A DNA stretch of 64,000 nucleotides from VXLM01 sp034421575 (GTDB lineage: Bacteria > Chloroflexota > Dehalococcoidia > Lucifugimonadales > VXLM01). The position numbers and the translations under genes were made by a program. Numbering within the stretch: the stretch's first letter is position 1; each line of letters opens with the position of its first letter. Location of the stretch: contig DAOUKG010000066.1 of NCBI GenBank assembly GCA_034421575.1, positions 62,001 to 126,000 of the forward strand, written 5' to 3'. Under the pieces are notes generated by a model, which saw nothing but the letters and a program-made list of their open reading frames with translations, did not search any database and had not been told where the DNA came from. Positions 8,039 through 16,836 of this stretch are shown piece by piece.

Positions 8039-9196
8039 ATGGGAAGCAACGGAAACGGCCACGCGAAAACAACCCACGAAGACCCGGTTCTCGTTGTCGT
8101 CCAGCTCAGTGGCGGCAACGACTTTATGAATACGGTGGTGCCGTACTCCGACCCGCACTACTACGACCACCGTTCCACTCTGGGCGTCCCCGAGGACAAC
8201 CTCATCCCCATCGATGAGGACCTGGCGTTCCATGGGAACGCCGCCCCGCTCAAGGAGTTCTGGGACGACGATAAGCTGGCGATAGTGCAGGGCGTCGGCT
8301 ACCCGAATTCCAGCCGGTCGCACTTCCGCAGCATGTACATCTGGCACACGTGCGAGCCGGAAAAGATCTCGACCGAGGGTTGGCTGGGCATGACCACCGG
8401 CCAGTTGGACCCCGAAAAGGAGAACGTCCTCACGTCCGTCAACTTCGGGAGGGGCCTGCCACAGGCGCTGGTGTCCAAGGGCGTACCCGTCACGTCGGTC
8501 GGCAACCTCGACAACTACGGACTGATGACGGGTCTCGACGACGAGGACGACCGGAACGAGACGCTCGAACGGTTCAAGGAGATGTACGCGCCCGCCGTCG
8601 GCACGGGAGCCGTGATGGACTACCTGTCGGAGACCGGACTCGGCGTGCTGGACGGGGCGCATATCCTCAAGACGGTGCCGGGCACGTACCAGTCCGAGGT
8701 CGAGTACGGCGGCAACGAGATCGCGCGCGGCCTCAGGGACGTTGCGCGGGTTCACCTTGCAGACGTCGGGACTCGCATCTTCTACACGAACCACAACAAC
8801 TACGACACGCACTCGAACCAGGCGCCCACGCACACCACGCTCATCGGCGATCTCTCGCGGGCGATCATGGACTTCTTCCAGGACCTTGAGGACCACGGCA
8901 AGGCCGACAACGTGGCAATGCTGGTGTTCACCGAGTTTGGGCGGCGAGTGGCGGACAACGGCAGCGGCACCGACCACGGGGCAGGGGGCGGCGCATTCCT
9001 GATCGGGAACAAGGTCAACGGCGGCCTGTACGCGGAGTACCCGTCACTGGCTCCCTCCGAGTTGATCGACGGCGAGGACCTGCAGCACACCTACGACTAT
9101 CGCGGCATGTACGCCTCGATCCTCGACCAGTGGATGGCCGTCGACTCGAAGCCCATAGTAGGCGGCACCTACGAGCAGCTCCCCGTCTTCGCGTAG
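8039..9196 (+). CDS. DUF1501-family protein
   Basis: A 385-residue alkaline-phosphatase-like fold protein of the DUF1501 group: VVVQLSGGNDFMNTVVPYSD near the N-terminus, FTEFGRRVADNGSGTDHG in the middle and a DYRGMYASILDQWM tail. Family members usually carry a twin-arginine signal and act outside the cytoplasm; this one begins only ~20 polar residues before the domain, with a good GGGAGGG Shine-Dalgarno, so it appears cytoplasmic. Biochemical role of the family is not established. It stands alone; the usual DUF1800 partner gene is not adjacent. Confidence 0.8.
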   Translation: MGSNGNGHAKTTHEDPVLVVVQLSGGNDFMNTVVPYSDPHYYDHRSTLGVPEDNLIPIDEDLAFHGNAAPLKEFWDDDKLAIVQGVGYPNSSRSHFRSMYIWHTCEPEKISTEGWLGMTTGQLDPEKENVLTSVNFGRGLPQALVSKGVPVTSVGNLDNYGLMTGLDDEDDRNETLERFKEMYAPAVGTGAVMDYLSETGLGVLDGAHILKTVPGTYQSEVEYGGNEIARGLRDVARVHLADVGTRIFYTNHNNYDTHSNQAPTHTTLIGDLSRAIMDFFQDLEDHGKADNVAMLVFTEFGRRVADNGSGTDHGAGGGAFLIGNKVNGGLYAEYPSLAPSELIDGEDLQHTYDYRGMYASILDQWMAVDSKPIVGGTYEQLPVFA

Positions 9197-9269
9197 CTCA
9201 AGACTCGGCAAAACTCCGGCCCACGCATAGTTTCTCCCCCATTTGTGGAGAGGGACGGAGGCCTTTTCC

Positions 9270-9294
9270 GTTCGCCCTGAGCCAGTCGAAGGGC
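9270..9294 (+). repeat. Dispersed GTTCGCCCTGAGC repeat
   Basis: GTTCGCCCTGAGCCAGTCGA then AGGGC, between two convergent genes; the same repeat is at 18815 and 45338. Confidence 0.6.
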
Positions 9295-9313
9295 GCCGTT
9301 CCAGCCCGATGCC

Positions 9314-9916
9314 CTAGCTCGAGCCCTCCGGGTCATACTTCTTGGCGACCGCCGACTCGGCCTTCTTGGACATCTGGCCCTTCTGGACCTTGAACAGCCT
9401 GTCAGCCTCGTAGGGGTTCACGTCGGGGTCCCAGATGTTGTGCTCCTCGAAGTAGACGAGGGGCGGGTACCACAGGTTCCACGTCAGGGGCCACTCCTGG
9501 GCGATGGTCACGTACCTCGGCTGCTTTTCGGGGTCGGGCACCAGCATCAGGACGATGGTGAGCGCCACTGCCAATATCATCCCCGGAATGAACAGGATCG
9601 GCCTCGTCCAGCCGTAGTTGAGCCAAAGCCAACTGCTCCCGACCAGCATCCCCCAGAAGGGGATCCACAAGGCCGAAAGGAGCATGAAGAACAGGAGTCC
9701 ACCGATATAGAAAAGACCAAGTACCCTGCCGAGATGAAAGATTATCTTGAAGAGCGATTGGCCAAGATAGTCCACCGGCTTCAGGACGAGAATGAGCACT
9801 CGGGCAATGTAGTAGACCACAAAGCGGGCGATCATCGTGAGAAGATCACCCGGAGCGTGTCGTCGGGCGAACTCCACGCGAGTTCGCATGTCAGGCACTT
9901 TCCACAGCCAAGTCAC
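9314..9916 (-). CDS. Uncharacterised membrane protein
   Basis: 200 residues, family not recognised. There is a hydrophobic stretch at ~27-45 and two or three strong membrane segments between ~58 and ~122 (GLFYIGGLLFFMLLSALWI; FIPGMILAVALTIVLMLV), then a soluble aromatic-rich tail (WPLTWNLWYPPLVYFEEHN) and a charged Lys-rich end. The tail probably faces the cytoplasm given its charge. Codon use looks native. It is convergent with the DUF1501 gene and has no operon partner. Confidence 0.65.
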   Translation of the reverse strand: MTWLWKVPDMRTRVEFARRHAPGDLLTMIARFVVYYIARVLILVLKPVDYLGQSLFKIIFHLGRVLGLFYIGGLLFFMLLSALWIPFWGMLVGSSWLWLNYGWTRPILFIPGMILAVALTIVLMLVPDPEKQPRYVTIAQEWPLTWNLWYPPLVYFEEHNIWDPDVNPYEADRLFKVQKGQMSKKAESAVAKKYDPEGSS

Positions 9917-10020
9917 GTTGTGCAGATCTCCCTGTGTCCGTACCTGAGCCGGAAAATGGGGCAGTCCATTGGTTCAATCGTATCACAAGGGCAGGGTGGA
10001 CGCTTCAAACCGGGCGAATG

Positions 10021-10758
10021 GTAAGTGTTCAGGGTTGGTGAGGTGGGTAGGGAAGACCCCCCTCTCTGTATCTCTCCCCCGGCGGGGGAGAGATTGATGG
10101 TCGTGTATCCCCGGCGGGGAGAGATTGATGGTCGTGTATCCCCGGCGGGGGAGATTGATGGTCGTGTATCCCCGGCGGGGGAGAGATTGGAGATTCTTCG
10201 TCGCTGCGCTCCTCAAAATGACAGACGATTCCTGCATATCTCACACAGTCTGCACAGTTACGAGTGGTGTAGTTGTTCAGAGTTGGTGAGGGGAAGATCC
10301 CCCACGCCTATGGATACCCGCTTTCGCGGGTATGACGGTGGGTTGTGTGTGTTGAGCGGTCTCATGAAGTCTGAACAGTTACGTTCAGTCTCGGTAAGAG
10401 GAACACTCTCACCCCCGTTCTGCAACGGGGCAGGCTCTAGCCCTCTCCCGCGAACAGGAGAGGGGATTAGGTTCCCGCCTACGGAGACCTTTGCGTAACT
10501 CACCGTGCGGGAAGACCTTGGCATGAAACACCAATGCTCAACCTCACCCCTCTGGATACCGGCCCCGTATCGTGGTACGGGGTGACGTTCCTTCGCCGGT
10601 ATGACGGTGGCTCTGTATGTCGAACGCCCTCACCCCCGTTCTGCAACGGGGCAGGCTCTAGCCCGCTCCGGCGAACAGGAGAGGGGCTTGGATTCCCGCT
10701 TTCGCGGGAATGACGGTGGGTTGTGTGTCGAGCGGTCTCATGAAGTCTGAACACTCAC
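10021..10758 (+). mobile_element. Nested cluster of miniature inverted-repeat elements
   Basis: At least three ends of the family occur in a row: left ends at 10021 (GTAAGTGTTCAGGG) and 10269 (GTAGTTGTTCAGAG), right ends at about 10261 (GCACAGTTAC), 10382 (CATGAAGTCTGAACAG) and 10758 (CATGAAGTCTGAACAC). Two CCCTCACCCC...GAGAGGGG interiors and several GGAT(A/T)CCCGC palindromes lie between. Insertion of one copy beside or into another would give this layout. No gene is credible in 9917-10776. Confidence 0.6.
10072..10190 (+). repeat. Tandem array, ~31-base unit, about four copies
   Basis: The unit reads CCCCGGCGGGG-(GA)GAGATTGATGGTCGTGTAT. Three nearly identical units and a partial fourth are separated by small length changes in the G-run. 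It ends in a GATTCTTCGTCGCTGCGCTC stretch, itself a common intergenic repeat. Confidence 0.65.
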
Positions 10759-10776
10759 GCCAACTGTCGCCGGACG

Positions 10777-11988
10777 CTACTTCGTGGCCGTGTCCCCCGC
10801 GACCATGGCGAGCGAGTCCGACCGCCGGAACGCGGACTTCCAGACTGCGTAGATGCCTACGGCAACGACTATGAGCATCACGCCCATCGAGGCCAGCGTA
10901 ACCTCCAGGCCGAAGCGGTGGATGAGAAGCCCGGCGAATATCGGGCCGGCCACCTTCGCGGAGTTCTTCATCGCTCCCACCACGCCCATGCAGGCCCCAA
11001 GATCGCGTTCGCTGACTGCAGTGGAGACCGACGCCAGGGCGGAGGGGAACACGAGGGCTTGCGCCACGCCGATGAGAACGGCCGAGAGAACGAACGTGAC
11101 AGGGTCATGCCCCAGCGACAACGTCAGAAGTCCGACCGCCATCGCAACCATGCCGAGCGCAACGGTCGGCATGTGGCCGAGCCGGTCGCCGAGCCGTCCG
11201 CCAAGGGGCGTAAGGACAAGATGCGTGCCCTCCTGCAGCGCAAAATACGCCCCGACCACCGCGATGTTCACGCCCTTTGAAAGGGCGTACACGGGCAAGA
11301 ATGTCTTGAGCGCGTACTCGGCGACCAGCACCTGCGCGCTCATTCCGCCTGCCAGCCACACGCCGGACGAGCGGCTCGCAACGGAGAACCCACGCGCCAC
11401 CTGTTTCACCAGTGGCGGCCTCTTCTCGCGTTGCGAGATTTTCGTCTCAGGAAGGAGGGCAACCGGCACGAACGCGACAGCGCTCAGCAGGCCGACGATC
11501 GTGAAGACCTGCACGGGATCCAGCCGCAGGAGCAGGACGCCCGCAACGGCAGGACCGACAACGTACCCGGCATGCCTCGCCATGGAGAACCAGCCCAGCC
11601 TCTCAGCGCGACTGGATGCGGAAAGTTCCACCACGTAGGCAAGCGTAACCGGGCCGTATATCGCCGTAGCCAGCCCATGGACGATACGGACAGCGACCAA
11701 CTGCTCCGGCGAGTCCACGAACCCGTAGGCGAAGGGCATTCCGGCGAACACCGCCGTTCCCGCGAGCAGCCAGATCCGGCGTCCCGTTCGGTCGGAGAGT
11801 ATTCCCACGAACGGCTTGAGCACCATGCCGGTCAGTGTTGAGACCGACACGATGAATCCCAGGAGCACGTCGCCCGCGCCCAAGCTCGCGGCAAACAAGG
11901 GTAGCAATGGCGTCTTGCCCATCTGGTACGCCGAACGTACCAGGAAGTCCGCCGCCGTTACGCCGAGAAAGCCCCGTGAGCGAAACAC
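10777..11988 (-). CDS. Major facilitator superfamily transporter
   Basis: 403 residues with about 12 membrane segments. The MFS loop-2/3 motif appears as GILSDRTGRRIW after the second segment, and a degenerate repeat as GGRLGDRLGHMP in the second half. It resembles the multidrug/efflux-like MFS group; the substrate cannot be inferred. It begins 3 bases after the stop of the BNR-repeat gene upstream, so the two are co-transcribed and probably translationally coupled. Confidence 0.85.
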   Translation of the reverse strand: MFRSRGFLGVTAADFLVRSAYQMGKTPLLPLFAASLGAGDVLLGFIVSVSTLTGMVLKPFVGILSDRTGRRIWLLAGTAVFAGMPFAYGFVDSPEQLVAVRIVHGLATAIYGPVTLAYVVELSASSRAERLGWFSMARHAGYVVGPAVAGVLLLRLDPVQVFTIVGLLSAVAFVPVALLPETKISQREKRPPLVKQVARGFSVASRSSGVWLAGGMSAQVLVAEYALKTFLPVYALSKGVNIAVVGAYFALQEGTHLVLTPLGGRLGDRLGHMPTVALGMVAMAVGLLTLSLGHDPVTFVLSAVLIGVAQALVFPSALASVSTAVSERDLGACMGVVGAMKNSAKVAGPIFAGLLIHRFGLEVTLASMGVMLIVVAVGIYAVWKSAFRRSDSLAMVAGDTATK

Positions 11989-11991
11989 TCC

Positions 11992-14900
11992 CTACGCCTT
12001 CGGGATGATCGCAGGGATCTCAAGTTCATGCAGGGTGTCGACAAACCGCTGCAGGTCGCCGCTCTCAAGCTGCTCCAGCTTCTCTAGGGCGTTCCCGGCC
12101 CTCTCCGAGAGGACGCCGTACACCTCGTGCTGCTGCGTAGTCGGAGCGGAATCCGCAGAGGATATCGCAGCCATGAGTTCCTTCAATTTGAACCCCGCGC
12201 CCGCGGGAAGCTCAATGCGGTCGAGCCCCTCCTCGCCAAGGACCTGGGTCTGGATCATTTCCATCTCGATAGAGTCGAGCGATTCGTTCAGGCCGCCTGT
12301 CATCTCCGACAGTGCATCCTCCTTGCCTACGGATGCGGCCCTCTCCGCCCATCCCGCCACCTGCCCGCGTATGCTCCTGATGCGGTTGATGCCGTCGTGG
12401 ACTTCGGTGACCCTGTCCCGCACCTGCAGCATAAGGTCAAGCTGCTCTCCAAGCTCATCTGCCGACGTGGACACGCGCGGGTCCTGCTCTATCGTCACGT
12501 CCTGGCTCACCGTCTGTCCGCCCACCGTGAGAGAGACCGTATACGTTCCCGGCACCACCAGCGGACCCTCTATCGCCCCGGACTTGGCACCGTCCTCCGT
12601 AACCTTGGACGACTGGTCGTAGCGCATGTCCCAGATATACCGGTTCATGCCCTCCTTCACGGGAAGGAACGGCCCCGCGGGCTTTTCCGCCTCGGACATA
12701 TCGTCGTAGCCGCAAGGCTTGGGCCGAACGGTCCGCACGACGTTGCCATCGCCATCCGACACGGTCAGGACCGCGTCGTCAGCGGAATCGTCACCGACGT
12801 TGTAGTGGAAAATGGCCCCCGTCGGTGGGTTGTTCCCCGCGTCGAGGAAGATGGAGTGCGCCTGCTCGTTCTCGTCCTTTTCTTCTACCCACGTGGCCGC
12901 CGACCCCAGACGCAGCATGTACTTCTTGCCGTCTCCCGATGACCGTCCGGACGTCATCTGATAGGCGCTGCGTACGACACTTGCCGGCTTGAACAGGTGG
13001 AGACCGGAACCGCCTGCCACGTCGGGCGTCTGCCTCAGGTGCGTCAGGTCGTCGAGAATCCAGAACGAGCGCCCATGAGTGGCCACGGCAAGCTCGTTGC
13101 CCCTGATCTTCATATCGTGCACGGCGACGACGGGCAGGTTGCCCTGCAGCGACTGCCATGACTCGCCGTCGTCGAATGAGACGTGGATGCCCATCTCGGT
13201 ACCGGCGTAGAGCAAGCCCTCTCGCTCGGTGTCCGCCCGGATGACCCACGTGTACTCGCTCTCCGGTATGCCGTCGGTAATCCGCTGCCATGTTGCGCCA
13301 TAATCCGAAGTCTTGAAGAGCAGGGGAGTGTTGTCCGCGAGCCGGTAGCGATGGGCCGCAATGTATGCGGCCCCCGGATCGTGCGGCGAAGGCTCGATGA
13401 TGGCGATGGTTGACCACTCCGGCAGATCGGGGGGAGTAACGTTGTCCCACGTGTCACCGCCGTCGCGCGAAATATGAACGAGTCCGTCGTCCGAACCCGC
13501 CCAGAATACTCCCGGCTCGTGGGGCGACTCCTGAAATGCGAAGATCGTCCCGAAGTTCTCCACGAAGGTCGTGTCCTTCGTGATCGGCCCGCCGGAGGCC
13601 TCCATCTTCGAGCGGTCGTTTCGCGTCAGGTCGGGGCTGATCGCCTCCCAGCTATGCCCCTCGTTCGTCGAGCGGAACACCGTCTCGGCGGCCACGTACA
13701 GCGTCCCGGAGTCGTGCGGAGAGAAGACGATGGGGTATGTCCATTGAAATCGGTACTTGTGGTCCTTCACACCCTGACCGTAGACGAATTCCGGCCAGAC
13801 CGAGACGATCTTGCTCTGGCCCGTCTTGTGGTCGTAGCGGTGCAGGGAGTCCCCGCCGCCGGAGGAACTGCCGATCGCGCCGGAGAAGACGACGTTGGAG
13901 TCGTCGGGATGGACCGCTATCTGCCCGCTCTCCGAGCTGCCGACGAAGTAGCTGTCGGCATAGAGGATAGCCCCCTTCTCGATGTCGCGACTGGCAGTGC
14001 TTATCGCGCTGTTGTCCTGCTGCGTCGCATACACGCGATAGGGATAGTCGTTGTCGGCGTCCATCCGGTAGAACTGCGCTGTCGGCTGATTGTAGATCGT
14101 CGACCACGAGTCCCCGTCGTTGAAGGACACGCAGGCCCCGCCGTCGTTCCCCTGTATCAAGCGCTTCGTGTTCGTGGGGTCGATCCACAGGTCGTGGTTG
14201 TCGCCGTGAGGCATCGACACCTCGTTGAAGGTGCGCCCTCCGTCGGTCGACTTCCAGCACTTGAGGTTCAGGACCCACACGGTCTCGGAGTCCTGGGGAT
14301 CGCCGAATACGTGGCAGTAGTACCACGGTCGCTGGATGAGCTTCGGATCGCCCGATACGAGCTCCCACGTCTCGCCCAAGTCGTCGGACCGGTAGAGACC
14401 CCGGTCTTCGGCCTCGATGATCGCCCAGACGCGACCGTCCCTCGCGGGCGATATGGCGACGCCCATGCGACCCTTGATGCCCCCAGGAAGCCCCTTGTTC
14501 CCGCTGATGCACTCCCACGTGTCGCCGCCGTCCGTCGTCCTGTATAGCGCGCTGCCCGGCCCGCCGGAGGAAAAATTCCAAGGCTTGCGTCGGGCCTCCC
14601 ACAGGGCCGCGAACATGATTCGCGGATTGTTCGGGTCCATCGTCAGATCGGCCGCGCCACTCCTCTCGTCCCCGAAGAGCACGCGCTCCCACGATTCCCC
14701 GCCGTCCGTCGAGCGGAAGATACCACGCTCTTCGCTGTCGCCGAAGATATCGCCCAGCGCCGCGACGTAGACGATGTCGGGATTCGTTGGATGTATCCGA
14801 ACGCGAGCGATGTGCTTGGTTGCCTCCAGGCCCACATGAGTCCACGTCCTGCCTCCGTCCGTGGAGCGGTAGACGCCGTCACCGGCTGAGACGTTGCCGC

Positions 14901-15186
14901 GCGGGCACGCCTCGCCGGTCCCCACGAATATGACGTTGGGATCGGACGACGAAACCGCGATTGCGCCGACGGCCGCGGAACTGAAATACCCGTCGGAGAT
15001 GTTCCGCCAGTAGGTACCGCTGTCGTCGGACTTCCACACACCTCCGGCAACGGCGCCGAAATAGAACGTTGCCAGCTCTGTCGGATGTCCCGCAACTGCG
15101 ACGACTCTGCCGCCACGGTGGGGACCGATGCTTCGCCATCGAAGCGTGCTGAGAAGGGTGGGATCGACGGTGGGGGTAGCTGTCAT
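11992..15186 (-). CDS. BNR/VPS10-like beta-propeller protein
   Basis: 1064 residues. The first ~700 carry many sialidase-type Asp-box/BNR repeats (STDGGRTWTHV, STDGGESWERV, TTDGGDTWECI, SDDLGETWELV, SRDGGDTWDNV, SFDDGESWQSL), which fold as stacked beta-propellers like VPS10/sortilin or xyloglucanase-type proteins. After ~residue 780 an immunoglobulin-like region (VPGTYTVSLTVGGQTVSQDV) precedes helices to the end. Relatives are usually exported, yet no signal peptide is seen: it starts MTATPTVDPTLLSTLRWRSI with GAGGAAAG upstream. Enzymatic activity is not predictable. The MFS gene follows directly. Confidence 0.82.
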   Translation of the reverse strand: MTATPTVDPTLLSTLRWRSIGPHRGGRVVAVAGHPTELATFYFGAVAGGVWKSDDSGTYWRNISDGYFSSAAVGAIAVSSSDPNVIFVGTGEACPRGNVSAGDGVYRSTDGGRTWTHVGLEATKHIARVRIHPTNPDIVYVAALGDIFGDSEERGIFRSTDGGESWERVLFGDERSGAADLTMDPNNPRIMFAALWEARRKPWNFSSGGPGSALYRTTDGGDTWECISGNKGLPGGIKGRMGVAISPARDGRVWAIIEAEDRGLYRSDDLGETWELVSGDPKLIQRPWYYCHVFGDPQDSETVWVLNLKCWKSTDGGRTFNEVSMPHGDNHDLWIDPTNTKRLIQGNDGGACVSFNDGDSWSTIYNQPTAQFYRMDADNDYPYRVYATQQDNSAISTASRDIEKGAILYADSYFVGSSESGQIAVHPDDSNVVFSGAIGSSSGGGDSLHRYDHKTGQSKIVSVWPEFVYGQGVKDHKYRFQWTYPIVFSPHDSGTLYVAAETVFRSTNEGHSWEAISPDLTRNDRSKMEASGGPITKDTTFVENFGTIFAFQESPHEPGVFWAGSDDGLVHISRDGGDTWDNVTPPDLPEWSTIAIIEPSPHDPGAAYIAAHRYRLADNTPLLFKTSDYGATWQRITDGIPESEYTWVIRADTEREGLLYAGTEMGIHVSFDDGESWQSLQGNLPVVAVHDMKIRGNELAVATHGRSFWILDDLTHLRQTPDVAGGSGLHLFKPASVVRSAYQMTSGRSSGDGKKYMLRLGSAATWVEEKDENEQAHSIFLDAGNNPPTGAIFHYNVGDDSADDAVLTVSDGDGNVVRTVRPKPCGYDDMSEAEKPAGPFLPVKEGMNRYIWDMRYDQSSKVTEDGAKSGAIEGPLVVPGTYTVSLTVGGQTVSQDVTIEQDPRVSTSADELGEQLDLMLQVRDRVTEVHDGINRIRSIRGQVAGWAERAASVGKEDALSEMTGGLNESLDSIEMEMIQTQVLGEEGLDRIELPAGAGFKLKELMAAISSADSAPTTQQHEVYGVLSERAGNALEKLEQLESGDLQRFVDTLHELEIPAIIPKA

Positions 15187-15360
15187 GTTTTCTTTCCTCG
15201 TTTCGGGGGGTACTATACAGGCTGTGCGCGAACGCGACGGGTATTTTCGCAGATGGTGATGCTCACTTCAACGGCGCGCCGAACGGGCCAGTTTACACCG
15301 TCTTTCAAGTTTCCACCACACCAATCAGCTACAACCTGCCGGAAAATGGTAGGGGACAAG

Positions 15361-15405
15361 ATGGCTAACCAACGGCCACGTAACATTCAGACGAACAAGC
15401 CATGA
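15361..15405 (+). CDS. Possible 14-residue leader peptide ahead of plsY
   Basis: ATG GCT AAC... runs 14 codons and stops at TGA within ATGA, the ATG being the plsY start. A purine-rich GGTAGGGGAC lies just upstream, whereas plsY itself has no Shine-Dalgarno. This suggests translation of plsY by coupling. The small size means it could be chance. Confidence 0.35.
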   Translation: MANQRPRNIQTNKP

Positions 15406-15977
15406 CTGACATCGCGATAATTGCCGTCTGGACCATCGCGTCCTACCTGCTCGGCACGGTCTCCTTCGGCGACATCGTTGCCAGGGTGGCCGGTGTCGAC
15501 ATCCGTGCGATCGGCACCAAGAACCCCGGGGCCGCGAACTTCTATAGGGAGGTCGGCCCCAAGTACGGAATCGCCGTATTCGCCCTGGATATCGCCAAGG
15601 GAGTCATCGCCACCGCTCCGCTGCTTGCGGTCGACGGGCTGCCGGTGTGGACGCCAATCGTCGCCGCCTTTGCGGTCATATTAGGACACATATTCCCCGT
15701 GATCGGGAAGAGGTCAGGAGGCACGGGCATGGCAACCGCCATAGGCGCTTCCGCCGGACTCGCCCCCTTCGGAATTCTCGTCGGACTGCCTTTGGGATTG
15801 GTCATACTGGCAGTCCTGCGAAATCCGGGTCTTGCGGGCGGAGGCTTCTTCGTCGGAACAGCCCTTCTGATAGGACTCTCGCAGCAGGACTGGACGAACG
15901 CGATTGCCGTGGTCGCCGTAGGCGCAGTCGTCCTTGTCAAGGCGAAGATACAGTATGGCAGCGGTTCATCGGAGTAG
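15402..15977 (+). CDS. plsY: PlsY-like glycerol-3-phosphate acyltransferase
   Basis: 191-residue membrane protein of the PlsY family, which moves acyl groups from acyl-phosphate to glycerol-3-phosphate in membrane lipid synthesis. Visible motifs are the N-terminal GTVSFGDIVARVAGVDIR, GTKNPGAANFYREVG, and GHIFPVIGKRSGGTGMAT. Two departures from the family: the usual GGKG(V)AT lysine is Thr, and the C-terminal NIxRLxxGxE segment is missing. It could be a divergent enzyme or a repurposed paralogue. The ABC ATPase begins 10 bases after its stop. Confidence 0.7.
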   Translation: MTDIAIIAVWTIASYLLGTVSFGDIVARVAGVDIRAIGTKNPGAANFYREVGPKYGIAVFALDIAKGVIATAPLLAVDGLPVWTPIVAAFAVILGHIFPVIGKRSGGTGMATAIGASAGLAPFGILVGLPLGLVILAVLRNPGLAGGGFFVGTALLIGLSQQDWTNAIAVVAVGAVVLVKAKIQYGSGSSE

Positions 15978-15987
15978 TTGATATACC

Positions 15988-16836
15988 GTGCAAGACGCAA
16001 TGGAGACCTCCGGACGGAAGGGCAGGCGAAGCACAGTCGAGACCGCTAATACTCCCCACATCTCCATTCGCCGGCTCAATCACCACTACGGCAGGGGCGA
16101 GACTCGCGTCGCCGCACTTTCGGACATAGACCTCGACATCCAAGAGGGCGAGTTCGTGTCCATCATCGGGCCGAGCGGGTGCGGCAAGACGACCCTGCTC
16201 CGCATAGTCGGCGGCCTGATCACTCCCACGCAGGGAAGTGTCCGCGTTGCCGGTTCCTCGCCGGACGAATCTCGACGGCAACGGCAATTCGGCGCAGTAT
16301 TCCAGGACCCTGCCCTCTTGCCCTGGCGCACTGCGGCAGGGAACGTGGCGCTTTCAATCGAACTGCGCGGGGGTTCTAACGGAGATACATACCCTCGTGA
16401 AGTCGCCACGCTGCTGACAAAGGTCGGGCTGGACGGGTTCCATGGCTCCTATCCTTACCAGCTATCCGGCGGCATGAAGCAGCGCGTAGCCCTCGCCCGT
16501 GCGCTTGCTGCGCGCCCGCGAGTCCTGCTGATGGATGAGCCGTTCGGTTCCCTCGATGAAATGACTCGCACCGACATGGGCTACGAACTCCTCCGCATCT
16601 GGGAGGAACGACCGACCACCGTCCTCTTCGTTACCCACAGCATCGCGGAGGCTGTCATGCTGTCCGACCGGGTGGTCGTGCTTTCGCCTCGTCCGGGAGA
16701 GGTCGTGGACGTGGTCGATATCGGGATGCCGCGTCCAAGAGTGCAATCAATGGAGGAGTCGAAAGTATTCGGAGACCATACGGCCAAGGTGCGAGGTCTG
16801 CTCAAGAGGACAACGGATGAGTCAATTGCCGTCTAG
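15988..16836 (+). CDS. ABC transporter ATPase (SsuB/TauB/ThiZ-like)
   Basis: 282 residues from GTG 15988 (GGAG upstream); ATG 16000 is the alternative. It has Walker A GPSGCGKTT, Q-loop VFQDPALLPW, signature LSGGMKQR, Walker B VLLMDEPFGSLDE and H-loop VTHS. The QDPALLPW sequence is typical of the sulfonate/nitrate/taurine/HMP importer group. It energises uptake with the permease whose start overlaps by 20 bases and the lipoprotein that follows. Confidence 0.88.
   Translation: MQDAMETSGRKGRRSTVETANTPHISIRRLNHHYGRGETRVAALSDIDLDIQEGEFVSIIGPSGCGKTTLLRIVGGLITPTQGSVRVAGSSPDESRRQRQFGAVFQDPALLPWRTAAGNVALSIELRGGSNGDTYPREVATLLTKVGLDGFHGSYPYQLSGGMKQRVALARALAARPRVLLMDEPFGSLDEMTRTDMGYELLRIWEERPTTVLFVTHSIAEAVMLSDRVVVLSPRPGEVVDVVDIGMPRPRVQSMEESKVFGDHTAKVRGLLKRTTDESIAV

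Noticed and set aside
10072..10190. Tandem repeats read as a CRISPR array
   Set aside because: Units are contiguous without unique spacers, and no cas genes are near.
13474..14547. 357-codon plus-strand ORF opposite the BNR protein
   Set aside because: An antisense shadow of a GC-rich gene; no ribosome site or domain. The same holds for the long opposite-strand ORFs at 5802-6893, 8033-8977, 16802-17656, 19970-21076, 23580-24617 and 52752-54119.
15187..15401. Possible TPP riboswitch for the NMT1-like importer
   Set aside because: The conserved CUGAGA and ACCUGAUC-type core elements were not found in the leader.
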